From Massospora cicadina (Eukaryota > Entomophthoromycota > Entomophthoromycetes > Entomophthorales > Entomophthoraceae): a stretch of 64,000 nt of DNA. The DNA is taken from assembly GCA_022478985.1 (NCBI GenBank), contig JAKSZP010007879.1, forward strand, positions 496,001-560,000, given 5' to 3'. Made by a program: the position numbers and the translations under genes. Positions 11,700 to 23,486 of this stretch are shown in pieces (within the stretch, counting starts at the first letter, position 1; each line of letters opens with the position of its first letter). The notes under the pieces are model-generated. The model was not told the DNA's origin, did no database searches, and was given only the letters and a program-made list of their open reading frames with translations.

Positions 11700-12480
11700 T
11701 ATACTCTGCAACACAAAAGGGTGTTTTTTCATGCAAACGGATAAAAGGTTCAGCGAGTTGAGTGAGTTTAGGGATATGTTGATGGTAATATCACATCATT
11801 CCTATTAATACCTGTATGTCTTGGACGTCCTTCATCTCAGGCATCTTAGAAATTGCTTCAACCTTATCGCTAAGGGTTAATTTTCTTCCTTTAATATTAA
11901 TTTCTAAAAACTCCAATTCCTGTTGGAAAAAGGTACAATTTGCAGGCTTTAGTTTAATATGGTTACTTATAGTCATTAAAATACTGACTTGAGGCAATCC
12001 AGATGATTGGCAAAGGTTTTTTAGAAGTATTTTTTTTCATATAGGTATATGATCACACAGCTTAATTTGATATATTGTATGATGTGATCCATTGCCCATT
12101 AAATGAGGTGGGAGCGTTGAATCATCCCTAATTGAGCCAAGTGGGCTGAAATAAATCCTTCCATGCATATCAACGCGCATTTTTCTTGGTACTCTAGTGA
12201 CAGATCCATCTTCAAATAGCAACTGGTGAGGTTTATCAAGGAGAAGAAATTTGAGCTGGAGAGTCAGGCCGAGCATCATCAATCCACAAATTTGGATAGC
12301 TGTCTTTTTGGTGAAGATGTTTAGCTTCCTGTAATCAATCACTGTTCTGAGACCACCATTCTTTTTTCTTTATAAGTAACAGTGGGGATGACCATGGACT
12401 TTTGGAGGGCACAAACAAGCCATCATTCAATAGTTGTGTAAACTTTGTCTTCATGTAATTCTCCTCTATCTTCAACTTCC
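11700..12480 (-). pseudogene. H reverse transcriptase
   Basis: The start is marked by VIDYRKLNIFTKKTA-like sequence (12,037-12,342) and the thumb by HIKLKPANCTFFQQELEFLE (11,791-11,997). Between the two frames, around 12,000-12,060, the palm is shortened and no clear Y-x-D-D can be read, so the catalytic site appears deleted or unrecognisable. The upstream 12,360-12,480 reading includes a KKNGGL-like finger. Confidence 0.7.
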
Positions 12481-12639
12481 TATATGGCTTAAAAACTTAT
12501 TAAGGTTAGATCTCCTACGTCAGTACTATATGTCCAGTCTTCCATGTGACCATAGTTGACATCTGACGTTGAGAAAACGTCCTGATAGTCTTTAAGCATT
12601 TGATGCACTTTCTCAAAGTTCCTCATGATCTAATTTAGT

Positions 12640-13480
12640 AGATATCTGGATTTGAGGAATGGTGAAAATAAAACTATCGGTAGGAAGGCCAAAATTAAGG
12701 TGAGTATTAATAACATGTACCTTGTCAATTTCACCAATGAGAAGTGATCAAACGTTCCAAATCTCTTGATAATTTCTTATTATTTTATCTTGGATGGTTA
12801 AGTTTCCAAGTAGTAACTCATTAGGCCGCTGATAAGCTGGGCTAAGGACTCCTGGTAACATCCTTGGTTAAATCTAATGGCTTCATCGACACTAATGATA
12901 TGTAGCAAGCAGTTTGGAGGTATATAAAAGGTCATGCTGATAAAGATCATTCTTTGTTCTCCTAGTTTAATAATTACCTCCTTGGTGGCATAAAAATGTT
13001 TCCTTCTGCTGCATCTACTGAGTTGAGGAGATTTTTCATATTCTTCCAGAGGTAGAATATCATAAAGGCAAAGTGGAAACAGGGTACTCAACCAGACAAG
13101 AGTATTACTTCTTGCTGGAGTTTCATTATCCATTACAAGGAAAACTTAATATCTGAGGAGTGATAAATAACCTTCTACATAATTGTGACTTTTCATGTTT
13201 GATCATAAAAAGTGTCCCAATAATTATATCATACTGGATTTTGTTAAGTCAACCACAGGAGCTGAGAAAACTACTTTGATAACTTGTTTTGGAAGAGAAA
13301 AGTATGCACCTATTATCTTGGTGTTGTTTGGACTGGCAGTGCTATACTCTTGAGTGTATTTGAGATTATAGTGAGCTTAATTATCTAGAAGAGATTGGAT
13401 GAGATAACATTATTGAGGTTCTTGTATTCAAGCTATCATTACCTTGACCTTCTAAATTACTACTTCTACTTTGGTAATGG
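12640..13480 (-). pseudogene. H protease-RT linker region
   Basis: This lies in the position expected for protease and the linker to RT. A 111-residue frame (12,798-13,133) has no clear catalytic triad. A weak protease-like stretch (CYLIQSLLDN) appears near 13,390 on the minus strand, but the D-S/T-G motif is not readable. It is called by position within H, not by a strong motif. Confidence 0.4.
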
Positions 13481-13783
13481 TTCCTCCAAGCTTTGGTGAT
13501 AGGCCTAACTTTTTTTAAGGCAGAACGTTGCTCTGAGCTTTTTGGGTAGCCTCAGGATGCTTATTCTTAATTTCCATTTGACTGAGCATTCTCAATATAG
13601 GTCAGATCAAGCAGGAAAGGTATTGATCAGCATCACTAACTGTATCATTATTCTGGGGTACAAATGACCTGAATGAGGTAAGTGCTTTAGAACCTAAGTA
13701 TCATCAATATTTTTGGCATTATAGTGATCAGAAAGGCGAGCTCAGCGGTGTACCTAATACATAATACCTGTGTCCTCATAACC

Positions 13784-14269
13784 AATCTCAGTATAGCAGT
13801 TCCTTTGACTTTAGTTAAAGTTCAAAAATGAGCTCAAAGCTTCAAACCAGTGGAGCGGTCAATAAAACAAAAAAATGGGGTGTAATATACTATATTTAAG
13901 CTAGAAAAGCGTTAATATTAAAAGGATTGTGGGGACGTGGTGCCTATGGGACCTTTGTAGCTCTGTATGATCAGAATCTTTCACAGTCTTCCAAATCTAC
14001 TGACTGGTCAGTGCACTCATTGTTATGCAATGTACTTGTGACCGCAGTGGTGGGTTTCACGCTTCTTGAGGTTTAGGAAGTGGGCTGAAATTCTTGAAAG
14101 CATCTTCATCAATTTTCGTGCACGTGACGCTTCATGATTAAAACTCTCATAAAGTTCCTTCAGGGACAGGTTTCATTCACAATGGCTCAAGAGTTGACTT
14201 ATTAAGGCTCAATTAAGGGTGGGGATCTCCACTCACTCATCATCTCAAATCCTGAAAATGACCCCAACA
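13784..14269 (-). repeat. G2 3' LTR
   Basis: It pairs with 23,012-23,486. On the minus strand it begins TGTTGGGG and ends near ACTGAGATT. Matching blocks such as catcttcatcaattttcgtg against catctccatcaattttcatg make the pairing clear despite many differences. It carries an 11-bp extra stretch near its start relative to the partner. I do not see a clear purine tract next to it. Confidence 0.85.
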
Positions 14270-14349
14270 TGATCCTGGAAGAGGAGGGATAGGGCTGAAG
14301 AAATCGACCATGTACTTGCTTCACCACAGTCCATTGATTGACATCATCA

Positions 14350-16250
14350 AAAAGTATTCTGAATCTACCTTATGAACGACCTTATAAGGTCCAAACCAAA
14401 GAATGTCAATCTTGTTCTGTTAATCTCCAGGTCGATGGTGATAAAAGAGATTAAGGTCCCCTAATTGGAAAATAGGCAAGAATAATTGACCATCATTAAA
14501 TCAGGATGTCTTCCTTTATGTGGTGGTGACAATGGCTTGCATGGCTAGGGCTTGAAGCCAGATAATCTCATCAGCTAAGGCCCTCATGGTTATATTGTAG
14601 TTCTCGGTCTTGGAGGTATTGAAAAGGGGCTGAACGCTATTTGGTAATTGGAATAAGCGCTCATATAGAGCTTAAAAGAAGGACATTTTGATGATTTGAT
14701 GGTAGCTTATTTGATTAGCAAACAAGGCGCTGGGTAGATAATGGTTCCAGCAGGTAGGGTCGAAGGCAGCCATCTTCTGCAGGGTAGAGACAAGAGTTCA
14801 AGTAGTGTGTTCCATTACCACATGGTCGATGGGTTATAAGAGGAGGTGAAACTCTGATTAGCTCCAAAAACGAATACAGTCTTAGACTACCTTAGAGGTG
14901 CAATTTAGCCCAATGTCCAAAAGTAAAGTTTGTGGGCATCCATTCTGGATGAAAATGGATCAAATAAGGGATAGGACCATGGCTTTTGTGGTTGGCAGCT
15001 GGGCAGAAATAGCAATGACTCATTTGGTCAAATGGTCCACAGCTAAGAGGATAAGCATATGGCGATGTGTTGGAAATTTGGTTGACCATATTATCTATCT
15101 CGCTTGCCAATTAGCATATTGAAAGGTGGTTAAGCAATCTATTATTTGGCGATGGTTGCCAACTAATTTATTATACATAATTAACCAATGGATATAATCA
15201 ATGATTGGTTTCTATTGATGTTTTGTCAGGATCATCCCAACAATGTTATATAAGCGCTTTGATGAGGGATTGATAGCCAAAAGTCAGATGGCAGACTGGA
15301 TTGTTCAAGAAGAGGCGCTGAACAATCAAAGTCATTCTTAAGAAGCTACTGAAGCATTTTAACGCTTATTTGGTGGTTTTAGTAGATGTAATTAGGTAAC
15401 ACAGCCCCAGACCATCTGTGTAAGGTTCCTAACACAAGGGGATGACTGCCAATATATTTGAAAGGTTAAACCGCAGAGGATTAACTAATATTAAGGCATT
15501 TGCCATCATTTGAAAGTTAATCCTAAGGGTCAGAAGTTTTGGGAGACCAATCAGTTGATTTTAGAGAATTACCAAAAAGTTTTCGCCTACTTGCCTATTA
15601 TAAACCCATACTATTTTTAATAAAGATTAGTCAGAATCAAATACTTTACCATTTAGCATGCTTTTACATTTGTTGTAATTAACAATTGAGAGTAGAGTTT
15701 GGAAGGATAAAGGATACTCTAGCTATTTGTTGGTGTACTGATCTCCGCGGGCTCCTGCATCAAGAGAATAGCTGGGAACCTATGAACCTGAAAATAGGGT
15801 AAGTTCCAATATCAAGTCCCATCTAGGAGAAGGCGTTGGAGGGAAAAGTTCCATCAGCTTATCAATATCTTCAAGATTAGAAGAGCGCGTTGGAGACACC
15901 AATGCTCCATTTAGGCTGAAGATTCAACTAAGATGTCAGTCTTTGTACTGGCACCAATACAATTAGTTTAGTTATAATCATCATATCAATTCTTATCATT
16001 ACAAAGCACATAAGAACCTGTGCAGTAAACTCAAGACTACAGTAAGCAATAGTCAAAAATTCTACACCATGCAACCTGATAGGTAGAGGGCCCATTACAT
16101 CAATGCTAATAACATTGAAGGGACCTGATGGGGCCATGAGTGCTGATATCAGGGGCTGGCCTGATCTTAGGATCTTCAGGTCATATAAGCCTCTATAACT
16201 TCCTAGATGTTCTCACCCACTTGGTCCCAATAGCATCATTTATTTAGTAA
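14350..16250 (-). pseudogene. G2 integrase
   Basis: The core is marked by APSGPFNVISIDVMGPLP (15,928-16,137 frame), with the first catalytic Asp in SIDVMG. The C-terminal module near 14,370-14,480 reads NKIDILWFGPYKVVHKVDS, the GPY/F type. The intervening 15,150-15,900 stretch is heavily decayed, and the second catalytic D and the E are not confidently placed. Confidence 0.75.
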
Positions 16251-16329
16251 TCCTTGAGTCTTCTTCACTTCCGCATATACAATGGTAATTTACCCTTCTA
16301 GGATAACACCAGTTCTTAAAGAAGGGCGG

Positions 16330-16980
16330 ATTTTAAGGAGCCATTTTTTATTTGACTTTCCTATATAACATCCCTTCCTTATTCTGAGTATCTTGGGTTA
16401 TTTTCAGAGCTTGGCTTGGATCTCAGGAGCTTCCAACTCCCATTATTTAGGCCATCCGATCATATCATTCAGTTATCCACCTTAAGGGATCAAAGCAGCA
16501 AGTACCAGCATCCCAGAGAGACCATAAGTGTTTTGATGATTCATTTCTGCGTAATGGACTATACTGAAATTGTAGTTCGTAAGCCTTAAAGCCATCTGGC
16601 TAACCAGCTGTCCGATCTTTCATCTGCTGCAGCTAACAGAGAGAGGAGTGGTCAGTGATAACCTCTTAAATGGGTGCCATAGAGGTAGATCCAGAAATGC
16701 TTGATCGCCAACAAAATAGCCAAGCACTAGTGCTCAGTAAAATTATAGTTCTGTTCAAAATTACTCAAGGTCTAGCTGAAATAACTACTGGGTGGTCAAC
16801 ATAATTTTCATTGTGCTGAACTAGGATGACTCCTACGGCTACATCACTAGCATACATGAATAGCAAAAGGGTTGACTAAAAACACAGATGAACTAAAATA
16901 GGCTTAGTACAAAGGGCGGGCCACAGCGCATTAAACATCTGTTCTTGTTAAGGCCACCACTTGAAAGGCACATCCCTTTG
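16330..16980 (-). pseudogene. G2 RNase H (decayed)
   Basis: The region lies between RT and integrase on the minus strand. Fragments such as a VGVILVQHNENYVDH-like TDAS-loop region (16,800-16,850) and a later KHFWIYLYGT-like stretch fit RNase H, but no long open frame remains. The call rests mainly on order within G2. Confidence 0.5.
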
Positions 16981-16999
16981 TAGGAAATAGACCAGGGGC

Positions 17000-17760
17000 T
17001 TGGCTAAGTTGGCAAACTGGGAAATGAATGATGGTAAGAACCCACCATGTTAAAGAATACTAAAATTATCCCAAGGCTCTGAGAAAGTAAAGTCTTCTTA
17101 ATGGCGTCAACTTTATATGTGATGGGCTGAATACCATCTTTTTAAGACCTTATGTCTGAGGAATTCCATATTGGATTAGAAGGAAGAGCATTTTGAAGGC
17201 TTAAGTTTATTGAAGTTTTTCTAATATGGTTAAGCCTCCCAGAGGTGTGCCACATGATGATAAAGGTTTGTGAAATGACAGCAATATTATTGAGGTACAA
17301 AAGAACAGGATATTTAAGTCACCTAGATTTGCTCATGGCACGTTGAAAGGTGGCAGGTGCGTAGAAAAGGCCCTGGGTCACCCTCGTAGGTTCAGATAGA
17401 CCCTTATTGGCTATTAACGCACACTTGGCTTGATCATAGGGCAAGTTCTACTTCCCAATATTTGCTAGCGAGATCCATAGAAGAAAAGTATTGCAACACA
17501 GCAAGCAAGTGGAAAGAGTTGTCGACTCAGGGCAAGAGATAACTGTCTTTCTTGGTGATGGAATTGAGCGGTGATAGTTTATCAGCACATGATGGCTGCC
17601 ATCCTTCTTCTGAACTAACAAGAGAGGGGAGGCTCAAGGGATACGCAAAGTCACTAATAGCCTAGCTTCAAGTTGTTAGAGCTCAACCGCCACCTGAGCT
17701 TCTTCAACCTTACTTTTTTGGTAGTGTTGGAACCAAATTGGGGGAGCGTCCCCAGTCTCC
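17000..17760 (-). pseudogene. G2 reverse transcriptase with Y-L-N-N active site
   Basis: Minus-strand motifs in order are WASPLLLVQKKDGSHHVLIN, then QAKCALIANKGLSEPTRVTQ, then GLFYAPATFQRAM, then VLLYLNNIAVISQTF. The active site at 17,286-17,297 reads Y-L-N-N where Y-x-D-D is required, so both catalytic Asp residues are Asn. A 77-residue frame just upstream (17,780-18,013) belongs to the protease-RT linker. Confidence 0.85.
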
Positions 17761-18430
17761 ACATGATGTAGGACACCACTCATTCTTCCAAAATCATAAG
17801 GCAAAGATTGAGAAAAGGTCCAAGTAGTCCTCCAATTATTTTTATAACCTGACTTTGTTGCTCACTAGTGAGCTCTTGCTCAATACAGGAGCTAACAAGA
17901 GCTGCTGATTGGGGCGTTTCTAACCCAAAATTTCTTATAATTTCAAAGCTGCGAACATTGTTGAGGTCCTCTACAGGAAGGAGGTGAACTAAGCAGCTGA
18001 AATATTCGAACACACTATCTTGGGGTTTTCAGTAATGTTAGTAAGTAACACCAATATTGATCCAGTATAGGAAGGCTCTAAAGTTCACGGACAGGTTAGA
18101 ACCTCCTTGACAAATGGGTTATCTGGCCTCAGATTTCCATAATGTATCTAGAGGGAATGTTGACATAAACCTGAGTCAATCTTAACCTGTGACCTTAGCA
18201 GTATAGTTGCCGTCTTAAACAGATAAATTGGCATTCCTTCTTGACTATTGACAGCAGGAGGTGGCATCAATACGTGAGAGCCAATTATATGATACTCATA
18301 GTGTTTTATTCAGCTTTCACTCTCTTATAGGCAAACCAGAGCATTGAACTCCATTTTAACTTCATGTGAGGTTTTGAAAAACAATGGTACCCAGTGTCCA
18401 AAATGGATAAAAATCCCTCATCATGGTGCA

Positions 18431-18720
18431 CTACATGTGAATAATCTCAGAGAAATTGAGTCCCTTAGGAGAAGGCGGTAGACGGGTTATTAAATACAAT
18501 GGTGGGGGGTATTCATGGAAAGCTTTCCAAAGTGAATGGGTAAGGAATAATAGGCCCCAATGGACCGAGTACATTGTAAACCAGCTATGCCATATTCCGG
18601 GTAATATGGCAAATTGGAGCAACTTTGATGCGTTTTATTATTTTAGATGGAATGACTTGAACAGGGGAACCACTGTCAACAATGGCGTAAAAGGGATTTT
18701 ATGGACTTAAACAGTGATAC
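18431..18720 (-). pseudogene. G2 aspartic protease
   Basis: Minus-strand reading shows AIVDSGSPVQVIPSKIIKRI, an intact D-S-G signature with the following beta-strand pattern, then VAPICHITRNMA. It lies between gag and RT as expected. The frame is interrupted by a stop upstream and another after NMA. Confidence 0.8.
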
Positions 18721-18940
18721 ATGTACCTAAGCTCTCAAACTGTGGAGGCAGTGTGAGAAACTTAGGAGATGCATTAGAAGAAGAGTAAGATGTATCAGGT
18801 TTTACTAAATCTGGCACCAAACCTTTTCCTGGTATGACAAATTCAGGATCATTAGATTTCACAAATTGTTCTTGAGGCGGTACAGGGATGTCAGTATGAA
18901 GTGCCTCATTATTCATGCTGACGGCCCTTTTCCCGCCTCT

Positions 18941-20354
18941 TTAGAAAGTCTTTTCAACAAGCCTTGGCTCTGTGACGGAACTCATTGCAGTAGTAGCATC
19001 AAATTCTAGGATTCTTCTGGTTTTTAACAACGTGAAACTAAGGGCGGCTAGAGGAAATGGATGCGGTAGACTTGGGATGCAGGGTAGATGCAGGTAAATT
19101 ATTAAGTGTTTCCTTATTTCTAAATGCATAAAACCATTCTTCTGCCAGATAATATGCATTTGGACCTCAGGATAAGATCTTAAAGTGGAGATGAATGCAG
19201 TTATGGCGTCGTCCAAGGTAATGCGGTTAGTGGTTACCAAGGGCTGTGCTTAGGCATAGAATGGTTGGAGAATTCCACGGAGCTTCCTCCTTTGTTTAGG
19301 CGATTTCAAATGAACGCCTGCTTCTGATTGGCCAAGGTTTGGTTTCTTCCAAATACCTGCATTAGTTTGGTACAGACTTGTTACCAGGTGTGGCATTCCT
19401 TTAGATGGGGAGTCATAATCTCTTGAGCCGTTCTATTCAGACAGGAGTGGATATGCTTCACCTTCTGCCAGTCAGAAGCCTCTTCCATGGAACTTTCATA
19501 AGCATATAGAAAGGAGGCAATGCTTTCCTGGCTGGGAGTAAACTTCCACTTAAATCTAGATTTGTTTTTAGTCAATATAGAAGTGGAAAGGCTATAAACA
19601 CCAATAAGTGGTGCAGGCTTAGAAATTTATTTTTCCGCATAGCCACAAAGGGCCTGTTGATCCAATCATCATCAAATTCTCTTGGGGTCCTCTTGAATGT
19701 CATCTAAGTTTCAGTTAGAGAAGTAATGAAGGTTTTTTGAGCAACCGGCTCTTTTAATGCTTGTATGTCAGCATTATGAAGTATAACTTGCTTTCTAAGC
19801 TAATCAAATATGTTTTAACCTTTAACAAGTTTGCTCAAGCTGCGTGATTAAAACATTGATGAGCTTTTTGAAGGTGCTGTAATTGTTCATATCATCAGAA
19901 AAGACCTCAACCAAGACTCTATGGTTGAGAGGGACTCCGTCCATTCAGAGCTTTCATCCTTGAGCCACATTTCATATTTACTCCTATAAGGCAGTGAGAG
20001 ATGTAAAAACGTCCTTTTTTCCAGGAATTATCAGGGTTGCCAGGAGTAGGAGCCGTGGGACCAGAAGGTTATAGAGGCCCACGGGACCTTCAGGCTTTTC
20101 TGGCCCTTCAGGGTCTTTGGGACCTTCTGGCCCTTCAATCCAAGAGGCGATGTTATAAGAGGCTAACTCATGGTAGTGCTGCTGGAGGGTCTGCACAAGG
20201 TCCATGACTTGTTGAGGCATTAACTCAAGCCTCTAGGAGCTGTACATTCTGATGACACTGGTCCTTGAGGTAGCACAAAATTCTTCTATCCAACAACATG
20301 AGTCGGTATAAGCCTCATTGATTAACCAATGATTCATGATAATAGCTTCTCAAT
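18941..20354 (-). pseudogene. G2 gag with a proline-glycine repeat
   Basis: Frames at 18,941-19,240, 19,381-19,575 and 19,984-20,220 are consecutive pieces of Gag. The middle one (FTPSQESIASFLYAYESSME) resembles the FSRDGSMHSYLEQFKFAVEG capsid segment of E2. The upstream frame contains EGPEGPKDPEGPEKPEGPVG, a collagen-like G-P-x tract. No CCHC knuckle was found. The gene is interrupted by the insertion at 20,355. Confidence 0.65.
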
Positions 20355-20953
20355 TGTTGGTATAAGAGGATCAAATCCTAACCAGTCCTAAGTTGATTCA
20401 GGACCCAAAGCAACCAGTGAGTTAGAAAGCCCTAAAGCACAGAAAAACTTACAATAGGACTAAGAGTATCTGAGAAATGATATTTATTTAGAAAAGCCTC
20501 AAAGTATTTATAGTACTTTGAGATAAAAGTGAGTAGATGGAGCAAGGATTCAGGATAGGTGGAAAGTAAATAAATTAAAGGTAAATATAAGTAAAGGGTA
20601 GATAAATACTAAGTGATAGGTAAAGATACAGTGCACAGCTTATCAAAACTGTCAGCTTAGGTTGCCAATACAAGAATGATAATGAATTTGTAGATATAAA
20701 TAATAATTGTTTAATTATTAACTTAAAATGCCAATAAATTCAGAACAAAAAATAACTTTCAGGATCATTATTAGACTAATTTAGATCAATAAATACATTT
20801 AAAATACTAGTAAATTTATTGGAATAATCCCTTAAACATCAAGTTAGCTAAACTAAAGTTAATGAGAAGCATAACCTTGCATATTTGATAATTAAATGTT
20901 AAAGAGTAGAACCCCTAGTAAGAAGCTTCACCATAAGAGGGGAAATCCTGACA
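20355..20953 (-). repeat. 3' LTR of the short nested element
   Basis: On the plus strand it runs from TGTTGGTATAAG to AAATCCTGACA (so the LTR itself starts TGTCAGG on the minus strand). Shared blocks with the partner include gatcaaatcctaa, gttgattcagg, gactaagagtat and gcccctagtaagaggcttcacc with few changes. Confidence 0.85.
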
Positions 20954-21860
20954 GCAAACCTCAACCCTTAACTAAGGGTCAAAATCTAAAGCATCTTTGT
21001 CCAATTAAAAAGAGTAGGGTCATCAGATTCTCCAGGTATAGTTTGGCATGAACATCAGAAGCAATTTAACATAGGGTGTTTATGATTTTGTGAAAACAAA
21101 GAGAGATCCAAACATAGCAGGAAGTTGTGGGCAAAAGTTAGTTGGCACGGGAAAAACAGAGGGATCTGGTAAGAGACATCAGGGAGTGGCCTGGGCATTA
21201 GGGATTAACCCAGAACAGTCATAATCAGTGTAGTCAGCATCAGGAGTGGCCCCAGAAGCATCATCGGCAGTATAATTGGAATTAAAAAGAGGTCCTAGAA
21301 AGATAATTTTCAGCAGATGCAAGCATTGGGTATTGGCCCAACAAAGAGTTTTGTTAATCCTCAGCATTGTGTCACCGGTAACCCTTGAACTTGAATATTC
21401 CAAATGAGTGGGTAACATGAATTTAAAATTTATAAGATAATTTAGGTCTGTCCATAGTAAAGGTCACAGTTGGCTACTATACAGAAAAACATTGGGATTA
21501 GCCCTGGAAAGGTCATTTGCAGTATTAAGCATTGGGGAGTGTCCCTGGAAACATTGGATCCAATGGTGTTGCGCCACCTGATCCTACGCTGAGTTTTGGA
21601 GTGCCTTTGGACCTTTTGATGTCTTATTCTATCAGCACCTGGTTGGAGGTTATCCCCTGTTCATCATGGTCTTGAGCGTTTTTGAGAGCGAGCAGGGGTC
21701 AGGGTAGGTCATCTTGGGGCTTAAGGCTCAGGGTAGTTCGTCCTGTATTAAGGCCCAGGGTAGGCTCTGGGATAGAGGCCCAGGGCAATGATCTCTCCTC
21801 CTCCTACCTGTGTCATAGTCACATAGGGAGCTCAGGAGCAGCTAGCAGAAAGCACCATTT
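20954..21860. other. Internal region of the short LTR element, no coding signal
   Basis: A phrase resembling GCATTAGGGATTAACCC or GCATTGGGGAGTGTCCC recurs near 21,191, 21,300, 21,490 and 21,530, and a CAGGGTAGG phrase recurs near 21,700-21,790, so the region is partly built of short imperfect repeats. The longest frames (79 and 68 residues) match nothing I recognise. Confidence 0.5.
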
Positions 21861-22465
21861 TGTTGGGATGTGGGGGATCAAATCCTAAGCAGCCTTAAGT
21901 TGATTCAGGGCCCTGAAGCACCTAGTGGGTTAGTAAGCCCTAAGGGCACAAAAGTCTACAATAAGACTAAGAGTATGTGAGAAATGTTATTTATTTAGAT
22001 TAAGCCTTGAAGTATTTATTGTAATTTAAGGGTAAAAAATGAGTAGCGAGTGAGAATTCAGGATAAGAGGAAAGTAGGTAGGCTAAAAGTTGATATATGT
22101 AGAGTAGATAAGATACTAAGTAATAGGCAGCAATAGAGTACACAGCTTAGTAAAACTATTGGCTTAGGTTTCCAGTAATTTAAAATTAATAAGCTATTAT
22201 TTATAATTAGTTAATGGTTTGATTATCCTCTTCTTAAGCCGCTAGTAATTGCAGAACTTTAAAAACTATTGGGATCAATCCCCAACTTATTTAGATCAAT
22301 AAATACATCAAAATTACTAATAAATGACTATTGGAAATGATCCCTGACATATCGATTTAGCTAAACTCATATAAATGAATCATAACTTGGCATTCCTTAA
22401 TAAGTAATTATTAAAACGTAGAGCCCCTAGTAAGAGGCTTCACCCTAAGATGACAAATCCTGACA
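21861..22465 (-). repeat. 5' LTR of the short nested element
   Basis: It runs TGTTGGGATG to ATCCTGACA on the plus strand and pairs with 20,355-20,953. The PBS lies immediately to its left, which defines it as the 5' LTR of a minus-strand element. Confidence 0.85.
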
Positions 22466-22996
22466 CTAATAGTTATGAACAAAGGAAGATGCTGCTTTAT
22501 AGAGTTCAACAGTAATGGAGTGTAGGGTTTGAGTAAGCCTAGTTGTCATGAGACTCCATAGTGATGCAACCTGACTATTTGTAGGTGGTGATGTATGGTG
22601 GGAAAGAAGAAACTCCAGGGATAGTATTTGGTACCCAAAGCCAACTCTCCCACTGGCCATAGAGCTGAGGTATATAAATCATGCATCATGGAAGGCATTA
22701 AAGGAGCACAGGATTGGCTGGAGTGGCCTCCCACAGAGTATATGTCATTGAGTAATTGATAATAATCTCACTAAGGCTCTCATATTATAGTTGATACTGA
22801 TCATTGTCAACGGAGGGTAGTGTAAACTGGGGTGGCCAAAAGCTCTAAGCTTTTAGGCTTCAGGGGAGTTGCTTCATATTGGGAGGTGTTAATGCATCAA
22901 GTTACGCTTCTTGAATAATCAGCAGGTTAATTTTTCTTAAATGCTATTATTATCCATTTTTGTGATAGATGTTTTTAATTGGACAGCTCAGAGCCA
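22466..22996 (-). pseudogene. G2 leader and Gag N-terminal remnant
   Basis: This is the part of G2 between its PBS and the inserted short element. A 64-residue minus-strand frame (22,466-22,660) is the longest open stretch, with no recognised motif. By position it is the untranslated leader plus the beginning of gag. Confidence 0.4.
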
Positions 22997-23011
22997 CCTG
23001 TAGTGAGCACA
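22997..23011 (-). other. G2 primer-binding site (one base shorter)
   Basis: Minus-strand TGTGCTCACTACAGG matches the 16-base PBS of E2 and H except for loss of one G. It sits right at the end of the 5' LTR. Confidence 0.65.
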
Positions 23012-23486
23012 CTTATCTCAGTTTAACAGTTCTCTTGACTGTAGCCAAAGCTTGAAAATGGGCTTGAATTTGTAAACTAGCGGAGAGGTTAATAAACAAA
23101 AAGATGGGAAGAGATAAACTATTTCATTGAGTTAGAAAGCGTCAATATTTATAGAATGTGTGAGGGGCGTGGTGCTTAGGGTTCTTTGTAGCCCTGTATG
23201 ATCAGGATCTTTCACAGTCTTCTAGATTGGATGCCTGGTCAACGATCTAATTGTTTTGCAATGTCCTTGTGACTGCAGTAATTGGTATCACGCCTCTTCA
23301 GGTTTGGGAAGTGGAAATGAAATTCTTGAAAGCATCTCCATCAATTTTCATGCACGTGACGTTTCATAACTGAAACTCTCATCGGTGCGTTCATAACAGG
23401 TTTATTTGTGATGGCTTGAGAGTCAACTTATTGAGGCTCAATTCAGGAGTTGGATCCTGACTCGCTCATCATCTTAAATCCCAACA
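23012..23486 (-). repeat. G2 5' LTR
   Basis: On the minus strand it starts TGTTGGGATTTAAG at 23,486 and ends next to the PBS. It pairs with 13,784-14,269. The extent of divergence between the two copies again indicates an old insertion. Confidence 0.85.

Larger units (their letters stand above)
20355..22465 (-). mobile_element. Short coding-poor LTR element (TRIM/LARD-like) nested in G2
   Basis: Two ~600-bp LTRs (20,355-20,953 and 21,861-22,465) enclose only ~900 bp. The internal region has no gag or pol motif in any frame. On the minus strand, a PBS (TGGTGCTTTCTGCTAGC, 21,841-21,857) follows the right LTR after TTT, and a purine-leaning GGGTTGAGG precedes the left LTR, so the element reads leftward. 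Flanks tcaat and ctaat may be a decayed 5-bp target duplication. It must have been mobilised by proteins supplied in trans. Confidence 0.75.
13784..23486 (-). mobile_element. G2: Ty3/gypsy element nested inside H
   Basis: Two ~480-bp direct repeats flank a 9.7-kb block that reads on the minus strand as PBS, gag, protease, RT, RNase H, integrase with GPY module. It splits the gag side of H (23,487-25,640) from the pol side of H. Landmarks shared by its LTRs include gtatgatcag and tctttcacagtctt. G2 itself hosts the short LTR element at 20,355-22,465. Confidence 0.85.
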
